Shown here piece after piece: positions 36,001 through 48,000 of a stretch of DNA of 64,000 nt. The notes beneath the pieces are model-generated. The model saw only the letters and a list, made by a program, of their open reading frames with translations, was not told the DNA's origin and did not search any database. The position numbers were made by a program, and so were the translations under genes. The stretch is from Manduca sexta (lineage: Eukaryota; Arthropoda; Insecta; Lepidoptera; Sphingidae). Where the stretch lies: assembly GCF_014839805.1 (NCBI RefSeq), contig NC_051129.1, forward strand, positions 8,560,920 to 8,624,919, written 5' to 3'. The stretch's first letter is position 1; every line of letters starts with the position of its first letter.

Positions 36001-39000
36001 GGCCGGATAAGCTGACTACCCATTTTAAACGAGTGTTTTCACGCGAGAAGCGTCTAGCCACCCATTCTCATGTAGATGGTGGTAGAGTGCGTAGTGTGTC
36101 GTGTTACCGAGCTGGCGTTGCTGAGCGAGTGCGGGGAGTGCGTGTCGTGCGGCGCGTGGTGCGCGTGCGGCGCGTGGTGGTGCCGGTGGCGCGCGAGGTC
36201 GGTGCGCGCGCGGTGCGCCGAGGTGTCGAGGAGCGCGCCGCGCCCCACGGCGTCGAGCTCGCGCGAGAGCCCCGACCCGCCGCTGCCCGCCACCGCGCCC
36301 GTGCTCACGCCGTTTCCGTTGCCGTTCCCGCTGGCGCTGCCGCTAGCGCTGCCGCTGCTGGTGCCGCCTGTGGCTACGCTTACTGTCGGCGCTTGAGAAG
36401 ATACCCTAAACATAAACAATCCATTAGGAACATAATTTGTAACAACCTAGAAAAAAAATATCTAATTTGTAAACACTAACAAGGAATCTGTATTGGTGGG
36501 TACAACGGTGGTAGTCGTCGTGGCAGTAGGTGTAACCATGGGAGCCACGGTGGCGACCGTGGAGGTTGTCGTCGGAGCCGGCGCGGACGTGGTCGCTGCA
36601 ACTGTCGTCACAGTGACCACTGGTTTAACGTCACTCGCCGTCGTCGCGGTCACGTCGCCGAGGTCTGGCGGCTCGCGGCGACGGTCCGACTTATCGACTT
36701 TGGCATATTCGTCTTCCACGGGCGACAAGTCCGACAGATCGCTGTCTGAACTCCAAGGATCTGTGGATTAATTTATCAAGTTATTATAAAGAAATAATAA
36801 AATAACTAAAGGATTAAGAAATAATAAAAAAAATACTGACTGTTTATGAGCAACGGGTCTGGGTCTGGTCGGCGAGGAAGAGGCGGAGTTTCGCGACGAG
36901 CCGAGGGCTCGTGTGGTAGCATCACGGGTAGACCTGCTTTCTTTTGGGTCTCCTGAAAGTTAATATCATTAACGGTAAAAAAAAAACACACTTAGAACCA
37001 ATCTTAAACTTTTATATACAACTTAGTTATATATAAGTATTATTATATTAGTATATAGTAATATTCTAATCTAAAATGGAATATCCGATGTAATCTATAT
37101 ATATAAAAGAAAGTGGTGTTAGTTACACTATTTATAACTCAAGAACGGAAGAACCGATTTGGCTGAAAGTTGGTGGAGAGGTACCTTAGAACCAGGAGAC
37201 GGACATAGGATACTTTTTATCCCGTTCCCACGGGAACGGGACGTGACATAAGACGTGGTATAAGAAAGCAAAATTTGGTATGGAGATAGTATAAGACCCT
37301 GGGATGGTTATAGGCTACTTATCCCGGGAAAATATATAGTGGAACTTTTATCCCGGAAAACTCCTTCACGCGGGCGAAGCCGCGAGCAACAGCTAGTTAT
37401 TTATAAAAATAGAACTTTTTAACTTGTGCTTCATAATTACCAAATTAAAATAGTTTGAATCATTCCTAAATACTTGGGATTGGACTGTAACCAGATATAC
37501 GGGATTAAGCTCATAATATTCGATTTATGATATAGTATTATAAGTATCTATCAGTGCAGCATCTCATTCTGTGTGAAAAATGTTTAGCTAATACAGACCA
37601 GAAGTAAAACTTCGAGGCGTGCGACGCGGTCGTGCAGCGCGGAGAGCGCGGCGGCGTACTCGCGGTGCGCGTCACGCAGCGCGCCGCTCCACCACTCCTC
37701 GCGCGCGCGCACCAGAGCACGCGTGCGCCGCCACTCGCGCAGGGCGCGCCGTGCCTGTGGGCAACGTGTATTTTATTATTATTGTATTAATTATGACGGC
37801 AATCGAGCATCAATTGTAAGGTATGAAATGTTTTTTTTTATATAAATATAATTTTTTATAACGCTTTGATCTTATGAATCATTATAAAATTTTCTTACAC
37901 GGCAATGGGCATCACAGGTGGCCATGTCTACCAGCTGTAGTGTGCAGTGTGCAGTGTGCAGTATGTTCCGTACCTTGTCGTACTTGTGGTGCGCGGCGGC
38001 GGCGGCGAGCGCGCGGCGCAGGTGGCCATGTGTAGTGTGCAGCGTGCAGTGTGCAGTATGTTCCGTACCTTGTCGTACTTGTGGTGCGCGGCGCGCGCGG
38101 TGTCGGCGGCGGCGGCGAGCGCGCGGCGCAGGTGCTCGTCGGGCGCGCGCGCGGCGCACCACTCGCGCACGCGCCCGCTGTTCTCCTCGCTGTAGTGTGT
38201 AGTGTGTAGTGTGCAGCGTGCAGTGTGCAGTATGTTCCGTACCTTGTCGTACTTGTGGTGCGCGGCGCGCGCGGTGTCGGCGGCGGCGGCGAGCGCGCGG
38301 CGCAGGTGCTCGTCGGCGCGCGCGGCGCACCACTCGCGCACGCGCCCGCTGTTCTCCTCGCTGTAGTGTGTAGTGTGTAGTGTGCAGCGTGCAGTGTGCA
38401 GTATGTTCCGTACCTTGTCGTACTTGTGGTGCGCGGCGCGCGCGGTGTCGGCGGCGGCGGCGAGCGCGCGGCGCAGGTGCTTCGTCGGTGCGCGCGCGGC
38501 GCACCACTCGCGCACGCGCCCGCTGTTCTCCTCGCTGTAGTGTGTAGTGTGTAGTGTGCAGCGTGCAGTGTGCAGTATGTTCCGTACCTTGTCGTACTTT
38601 GTAGGTGCGCGGCGCGCGCGGTGTCGGCGGCGGCGGCGAGCGCGCGGCGCAGGTGTTTCGTCGGTGCGCGCGGCGCACCACTCGCGCACGCGCCCGCTGT
38701 TCTCCTCGCTGTAGTGTGTAGTGTGTAGTGTGCAGCGTGCAGTGTGCAGTATGTTCCGTACCTTGTCGTAGCTTGTGGTGCGCGGCGCGCGCGGTGTCGG
38801 CGGCGGCGGCGAGCGCGCGGCGCAGGTGCTCGTCGGGCGCGCGCGGCGCACCACTCGCGCACGCGCCCGCTGTTCTCCCTCGCTGTAGTGTGTAGTGTGT
38901 AGTGTGCAGCGTGCAGTGTGCAGTATGTTCCGTACCTTGTCGTACTTGTGGTGCGCGGCGCGCGCGGTGTCGGCGGCGGCGGCGAGCGCGCGGCGCAGGT

Positions 39001-42000
39001 GCTCGTCGGCGCGCGCGGCGCACCACTCGCGCACGCGCCCGCTGTTCTCCTCGCTGTAGTGTGTAGTGTGTAGTGTGCAGCGTGCAGTGTGCAGTATGTT
39101 CCGTACCTTGTCGTACTTGTGGTGCGCGGCGCGCGCGGTGTCGGCGGCGGCGGCGAGCGCGCGGCGCAGGTGCTCGTCGGGCGCGCGCGCGGCGCACCAC
39201 TCGCGCACGCGCCCGCTGTTCTCCTCGCTGTAGTGTGTAGTGTGTAGTGTGCAGCGTGCAGTGTGCAGTATGTTCCGTACCTTGTCGTACTTGTGGTGCG
39301 CGGCGCGCGCGGTGTCGGCGGCGGCGAGCGCGCGGCGCGGCGCAGGTGCTCGTCGGGCGCGCGCGCGGCGGCACCTCCGCGCACGCGCCCGCTGTTCTCC
39401 TCGCTGTAGTGTGTAGTGTGTAGTGTGCAGCGTGCAGTGTGCAGTATGTTCCGTACCTTGTCGTACTTGTGGTGCGCGGCGCGCGCGGTGTCGGCGGCGG
39501 CGGCGAGCGCGCGGCGCAGGTGCTCGTCGGGCGCGCGCGCGGCGCACCACTCGCGCACGCGCCCGCTGATCTCCTCGCTGCTGCTGCCGCCCGACTCCAT
39601 GCCCACCAACTACAACAACACATTCATAGTGTTATACTGACTCATTCATACAACACCCCAATCTAGTAAGAAAAAAAATAGGAATACAAAATTAAAAAAC
39701 AAAGCATATAAATATACAAACCTCGTGCAGGAAATTTCTGAGCTCATTTATTTCTGGATGCCTAGCCGGCGGAGGCCCCGTATCGACAGGTGGCTGATGG
39801 TTTGTCTCTTCTTCTTCGATTTGTTGACGACGTTGACGCTCGCGAGCCGCTCTGCATATGCATAAAAATATTTTTTAATGAATAACTAATTCCAGTATGT
39901 AATGCAAATTTAAATTTTAATTAATTATTGTGCCTTCTACAAGAATTAATACAACAATAGATACCTTTCTTCCCTCTCCTTATCAGCAGCAAGTGATTGC
40001 CGAATCAGATGTGCGACTTCGCTATTCTCGGGATCCTTCTCGCGACCGATAAGGAACTTGACGGGACCCGACGTGTTACGAAGAACTGACGCCGCGTAGG
40101 CTTGTGTTACGCCGACCTATTTTATTCACACCAACCATTATAATAATTGAAATAGGTACTTGTACATATTCGTCATTTGTGGGTTTGATAAATACTATAT
40201 ATATCAGTGATTTTACAACATTAGCGCAAAGAAACAACTTCTTCAATTGACTTACCAGGCTCTTGCCGTCGACCTCTATAATTTGATCGTTGACCTGTAT
40301 CCGTCCGTCCCTCGCGGCAGCACCGCTTTCAGTTATTGTCTTAACGAATATGCCCAGCTTCTCGAGACCCGCGTCCGCTCCGACGCCCATGCCTGTAACA
40401 TAATATACTGTCCCACATGTGTTCCGAAATGATAGACAAAGTTCAAACAGATTTTTTTTCTAATCTAGATATAGTAATCTGGTACCTCACCGGCAGTTTC
40501 ACAATAAACTTAGTGTGATCCTGAAGTGCATTAAATACTCACTTTAAGCCCAGCATATATTATGTTTTTTTCTGTAAATTATAACATAAATAAGTTACCA
40601 ATAATAGACAGTCCGAGTCCATCGGCGCCTTTGACCAAGTCTACGGGGAACACGTGCATCTTCTCGACTCGTTTCTCGAGCTCGTACTCGGCGGAGGCGG
40701 CCACGGGGTCCACGTCCTCGTTGCGGCGGTCGTACTCGCGCACCGAGTGCGTCGAGAACACGCGCATCGGATCCGTGCTGCGCACCCACAACATGACACT
40801 CTATACTATATACATGGTATACGCACTTGCGTACGAGTCATTGTGCGTGCGTGCACGTACGTATTCTAGCATTTGTGGAAATCACTATAATATCAGAACG
40901 AAACGATGTTCGCGACTCGTGCTTACACGCGCTTCACTGTTAATATAAGTATAACATTAGGTTAGTTTTGATTTAATCACGGGATTTTTTTTTAATATTT
41001 TTTGTCAGATCTGAGAGTACATACAGGTCTACTAATGAGTCTTTTAACTAGGCGTTAGAAATAGTGTCAATTATTTAGAAACTCCTTTAATACCTCTTCT
41101 AAAAGACTTGCCTAAAAAGTATTAAAATATACCTGAATTTAACTTTAGTATTTTTCTTGACAAACACTGGCGGATAGTAATCGTCGTCCTCATCCTCCTC
41201 GGGAGGCGGCAGGCCGGCCACCTACGGAGATATCAAACTCGTTAACTCTATACTCACACCCAAAATGATATTCACAACAAAACAAGAATCTACCTATTTT
41301 ACCTTCGCTTATATTCGATGTAATCATTAAAGGTTCAAACAAAAACATTAAATTTAATGGCACTCTTTGGTTATTTTTAAATTCCTGCTTTTATAAAGCG
41401 AGGTTTAGACGAAAACATGCACTCGTCTTTCCGTGGTTGTTTACATGGTAAATAAGCGACATTTACCATGTAAACAATCACGGTAAATATGACTTGTGGC
41501 AAATTAAATAACATGCATATAATTTTCTGCGCAATATACCGGCACGAGAACGAACCTCAGTGTAGAAGTGTCCGTCCTCGAAGTAATGAATGCCGTTCTC
41601 CTCGCCGAGCTCGCGCAGGTGGTGCGGCGGGTAGTGGTCGAACACGCAGTCCGGCTCTCCGGCCGGCGTGGTGTCCTGCGGCTCCGGTTCCGGTTCCGCC
41701 GGCAGCCGTCGGTCGCCGCCGGCCAAGCCGCTATCCGCTTCCAACGATACGAATTCGTAGCTCTCATCCACTGACTGCATACTGCGGGAGAAAGTACAAT
41801 TACAGTCCTCAAAGTTCCATATTCTAATGATCATGTATTATAGTGAAAGAATATACTATTGAACTTCAGATCTTCAATCTTGCGTTAAAATTTGTATTAA
41901 AATAAAGTATGACTAAGTTTGCCTTGATCGTAAAAACATTTACCTAATTATTTTTCGTAAAGGTGTACAGGAAAATAAATTCAGTGTTTGCAGGTTCCTT

Positions 42001-45000
42001 TTTTAATTAGTATGCTACCGTACATAAAAACATTAATGTTCGCCATAAATCTCCCTAAACAAATATTAATCTTTGTGACATTTACGATGTTGGCATTATT
42101 TTATATACAAATCTAAACGTCAATGTAGGTCATTTGTATATATTTAATTCCACGTGTATTTATATTTTTCGTATATCTCCTGACTTTAGACTTAAGTTCG
42201 GATTTCTTTAGTGTATGGACTGCTTGCTTGGTAATTTTTGACAAATTCTGAATTTTATAATTTGTTCTCACAATAAAATCCGACGTGGATTGGCTTTTTG
42301 TTACAGTTTCCAAGCATCTTAAGAAATACTTCACTACCCAAGCAGGAAAAAAATAGACTTCACAAAATGTTATTGGGAGTTACCTCTCGTACGAGAGCAC
42401 GGACTGGTAGCTGTCGTTGAGCGAGACGCCGTTGTCGTGTGGCAGCGCGTGCGCATGCGGTGACAGCATCGCCACGATCTCCTGCGCCTGCTCGTCTGAC
42501 AGCAGAGCTTCTTGTCTGCGCACATACATCACTCTATGTTCATAAAATATACCAAATATAGATACAATGGTTTACATTTAAGTGTAACAAAGGTCATCTT
42601 TTTCAATAAACCAAAAATATTTTTTTTTACAAACTTGTTTGTTACGTACTACTAATTTATTTGATAGAGATATAATTAAAAAAAAAAAAAAAAACAAACT
42701 ATTGCAACTATATTAATGTGATGGAAAATTGTGTTTAAGGTGCTGTCTCCAGCAAAACGGCATGCTAACCGTATTTTTTGAAGCAATTTATGGAAATTTA
42801 TAATACATATTAAAAAAAAACATCATATTTCTACAATATCTTTACTTTGGTTATTTGAATTTTTTTATAATGTAAATATTTTTTTCATTATTTTCATAAT
42901 TAATATGCCACCCAAATTATATATTACGTACATCTCTTATAATACATATTATTAATTTGCAACTTGTTAGTTGTAAATTAATAATATGTTATATTATATA
43001 TTTAGAAGTGGACGTACGGAGCGACATAGTCGCGAAATATCGACCAAGCTACTTGATTAAAAAAAACTAACAGTATTAGATGGAAAATTAGTCGTAACTG
43101 CACATTCCGGCCCGTAATCGCGCCGTACATGTATGAAATGAATCTTTAAGGCCGTTTGCTAGGGAGAGGGCCATAATCCTATTAGCTAAAGTTATCAACT
43201 GTTCTAACTAAACCTGGTGCCATTGAAGAAGCGATAGATTCTTCCAGAAGTTTTACCACATTTAAGTGACGCTAATACCATACACAACAAGAAACAAAGT
43301 GTACAGGCACTCCGCAGCTTACCTAAGTTTTTTCTCCAGAATACTGCAAATGTGATCAGGCAAGAATGAAGCGTTGTGCGGACAGGCAGCATGCAAATCA
43401 TAAAAATACAACATTTATTCATAATAAAGCATAACCAAACTATAAATAAAGTAACATAAACAAAATAAAGTAAAAATGTTTTAAGTGCGAAATGAGAAAA
43501 CTACAAATACAAAGTAAATGCAAGGATGACAATTCACATTCAAAGATAAAAAATAAAATAACGTCATGCATCAATAGAGATACTTGGAATACAACTACAA
43601 GAACGTACGAAGAACAACAGTTAGTGAAGTGAACAGACATCTCTTTTAGTATATTTTATTTCAATTGAACTTATAATAAAATGTAAACAAACCTCTTAGT
43701 CAAGATCAAGACACAAAAAAATTTGCATCACTCGGCATAAAAATATCTTTTATTCCAAATCGCACATTTAATTTTAAATTTGGAAAAAACCTAAATCCTA
43801 GTTTGAGAACAGATGTTAGCTTACATTTTATATAAAAGTTCTAGTTATATCTCGAAGAAATATTTCATAATCAATTTGTTTTTTTAAGTCTCGGAATCTA
43901 ATATTTTTATAGTCACATGAAAAAGTTGTCTTTGAATATTACTCGATCAATCAACATTACGATATAGGCATTAGGCATTTGTCGGATTAGTATCCGAGAT
44001 AAAAAAAAGTCCTTAAGTAAAGCATAAGTGTATAGAGAGTGCATGCTGCACCTGGAACTGAGCAGTATCTCGGCCTCGTCCGGCGTCATGCTGTCGGGCT
44101 GCTTGGCGTCGTCGTCGGGCCAGCGCGCGTCGGCGTCGGGCGCGTCGTGCGAGTCGCGCGCGTCGCCGGACGCGTTCTCGCCCTCCGACACGCTCCATTG
44201 GCTCGTGGTCGACTTGTCCAGCACCTCGATCGAGCCCTGGCTCGCCTCGCTCACAACCACGCCGGAGTCCTGCAACAAGACCGACACATCGACATGAGTC
44301 AATAAACTTTGTGGTGATATCAAATTAAGAATTTAAGTACACGTGGTAAAAGTTTGATTTAACGCAATAATATGATGTGCAGTTATGGTACCTGCTGCAG
44401 CACGGAGAGCGTGTCGGGATCGGAGCGGGCGCGCTCGGCGTCGCGGTGGTCGGTGGTGAGCGGCGGCGGAGGGTCGCGGTACTCGGCGGGCCGCAGCCGC
44501 GCCACCACCTCCGGCGAAGGCTCGTTGAACCCGCCTTCGTCCGAGACGCTGGATGCGCGTGACCCGCCCCGACGACCCACCGGCTCCTCCGTCTCCGCCT
44601 CCGACGACTTGCGACACCCACCAACTACAACAGTCACAACATTCTCAACATTTACAACAACAAAAAACATTTAAATCACCGACAACCTAAACTGACAAAA
44701 GCTACCCAAAGATCATAATCAAATACTATTATACACAAAAATACACAACCCAGAATGTTTTTACACCAGTTAGTTGTGCGAAGTCAATTTCGAATAAATA
44801 AATGAGCCATTAGTGTTGAAAATCCAATTTAGAAACGTAAAATAATGTAAAACTCGGCATTTCCAACATTTCCGATAAACATTATATTCCTATATCACGC
44901 TGCTAATAGGATAAAACACATTTTTATGAGGTATCGTGAAGAGAATACGAGTTTCAAATTTAGGCTAATGAGGTGAACTATTTTTAACGTAGATACTCAA

Positions 45001-48000
45001 CTTCCGCAGAGTACGCGGTGGGAATACAGGTGCCTTACACAAATAAACATCAAACTGGTACACGTTGTTCCAACGCAAACCATAAAAACGCCAAGTATTT
45101 AGAGTACGTTGAATGGAGCCGTCATTGAATTAGCCATATTTTTGTGTTCAACGCCCTGAGTGACCCCGAAACAGCGACCCATCCAAACGCACAATACGCA
45201 CTGTATACTATACATATATGTATTGATATACAAGTATACAAGTTGCTATGTAGGTTTACAATATTTACGGTAGACGAACAATTGTAATTAGGTACATATA
45301 CGATGCACACAAGGAACAAATAAAAAATATTATTGAAAGTTACTCTTCACCAAGATTTTAGTTCCTCTCAACAAGTATAAATTATATTTTAATAACAGAA
45401 AAACGAAAGTGACAATTTATCACCATTTAATTTCTTTTATGTAGCCACTGTTACAAAAAAATAAATTCCTGAGCACGTTCAGAGGTGCATAACCCGAACG
45501 TATTTGTGCGTAATTTGCGTACACCGATCGACATGCCGACGACATTCAATACAGCCAACGGAGCATCGAAGATTTATAATAATCTATGTAAAGCATAGAG
45601 CAATAAACCGTTGGCGGAGTGGTCACGCGATCTGCGAGACAACGAGAGCGAGTCATGCCCACTTTACCAATTAAAACTACGCTACATATGGTACGATATT
45701 TCAAGTCGATCTCGCGTTGAGCGCAGAGATGAATTATGTACCTATCAAGGCCCGGTTATTGTTCGTTAAGATGGACAAATTCAAACTACAAGTTGGTATA
45801 TTTTAATTATTGTAATCGTAGTTTTATGTCTACTAAAAAAAATAATAAATAAACAAACTGTTATCACAAAACTTATTCCCACGACTATAAATTGGACAGA
45901 ACGACTATCTTTGAAATAGAATAATTTATAATTGAGCGTAAATGACTAATGGCAAAATACATTGATTTGAAGGGAAATATACGTTAATTTTAGTGTTCCG
46001 AAAACTGTTTACCCATTAATCACCAATACTTTTATGAGATAACCATAAGCACGGAAATCACAATCAGTAGGGATGTTACTCCTTTAATTATCCAAGCATA
46101 GATGACATATTAACATGTTTAATGTGCCTCTCGAGAAAGATATATTATATCACGAAATATCTTAAAGACATTTATAAGAGATCGATCCACCTCCACTACT
46201 AAATATGGGTAGTTGTTACTGCATAAAGCACATATTATCGAAGCTCTATACCTTTAAAAGAAATTAATAAGATATCTTTTTAGGTTTGCATGATTTTAAC
46301 ATGACTCAATCATAACAATACCATTAAAATATGAACATAAAATTAATTTGCATCAACTTTTAAACAAAGTATGTTAAATGTTATATTATGTCAAATAAAA
46401 AAACATGAATTTCCTAATTTGGATAATCGTTCCAACTAATGCTAGGAAATATAAAGTGGATCTCCCCACGCGAACATTATAGAACTCTATAAAGGACGGC
46501 AGGTTGATTTATGGTAAGATACGGATCAGTGCTTGTAATTAAGTGACTAAACTAGTTACTTAACATTGCTTATTATTATACGGAACAGTATAATATTTAT
46601 TATTTGACCTGAAGGTTCGACAGCACACGATAAGCTGTTCTCTATAAGAATATTTATACTTTGAAGACATTTTATAATAGTGGAATATGGCTACGGTGTC
46701 CACAATGCCTAAATAAACGCGTAAATTAAATTGTCTTATTATCACGGCACATCAAAATACAAATGTGGTGATTTAGTTCACGTACTTTGAATTCATTGAA
46801 CAAATTGCACATACAAATTGTGACCAATGAGTCGGAATTATTCCAATTTGTACGCGCATATACTATTACGTATTTAAATGCGACTAATAAAAATGAAATT
46901 CGTTTTATACTACATTCTTACGCGTTTTTTTAACGTGAAATGTGTTTAGGTAGATACCTAATTTAATATTATAAGTAAAAATATTTAGGCCTAGAAATCG
47001 CATGGACGGCACCACAAGGGGGTTAATGTGTCGTAAATTTTAAATGAGTTACAAAAGCGTTAATACTTTTAGTAACCATGATGAAAATGACTTAATGAGA
47101 TGCAGTCTCGTGTGAGCTGAGGTGTTTGGACAATAGCGATAGTAGTGAGTGGTGAACTAACCAAGACAACAGCCGCAGAGGCGCATGTTGAGCGAGCGCA
47201 TGCGGCGAGCGCGCGCCGCGCCGCCTCCATCACCGCGCCCGCACCATCTCCCGGCGACGACGCTGTTCGCACCTTGCACACTCACGCGGACATTTATTTC
47301 GAAACGACGTATTTTGTTTGCTTTTCGTTTGTTTTATGGTTTCACAAAAACAACTGGTTCATCGAATGAAAACAACCAGCACAACACAATATTATATACC
47401 GGATCGAAACTAGTACAGAAATAATGTATCGGTCGTGTAACGTGCCGAGACAACACCTTGTAGTGAACAGTTAAAAGTTTACGATCGGCACGTCGCCGGA
47501 CACCGACCACCGACGCCGGTGAGCCTTGTAAACAAACACCGCGGCAGATAAGCGAATTAGCAACATAAACGACCGAAAGAATTTATGAGCTTCTACCAAC
47601 ACAAGGCAAATATATTATTGTTTTTTGGAACAGTCCATATCGTGAGCACTATTTCAGATTACGAATACAGATTGAAGTAGTGCCTAATTACGCGTAAGGA
47701 ATTTGTTCACAACGGGAACTTTAGTTCCTTTGTGCGCGGTCAATATTTTATCATTAGGACAGAAACGTCGCTCAATGAATGCAATATTTAGAAAGCCAAG
47801 AATGGACGCTCACTGGATAGAACGAGACGACAAAGAGCAAAACGGAGAGAGAACACTGCAAACTTACGACGACTGAATTGATAATAAGCCAAAGAGTGCC
47901 GCTTCGAGCTTTCTGCACATTACCGCAACATGAATAACTGCGTTTAGGGAAAAATCGAAACACTCACTTCCTCCCAATACACTCGGCAATATAGAAGCGA

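Noticed and set aside
36481..36771. Plus-strand frame rich in Val/Thr opposite a Spn exon
   Set aside because: It is the antisense shadow of the Thr/Val-rich Spn exon, which has matching splice sites and phase.
37872..39623. Three overlapping minus-strand frames of 540-583 codons across the Spn array
   Set aside because: They are open only because the repeated unit lacks stop codons in any frame. The Arg/Ala/His-rich translations in two frames have no protein character. Only the first exon portion is real coding sequence.
42679..42695. Poly(A) tract in a Spn intron as a retrotransposed gene tail
   Set aside because: No gene-like sequence precedes it on either strand, so a simple homopolymer is enough.
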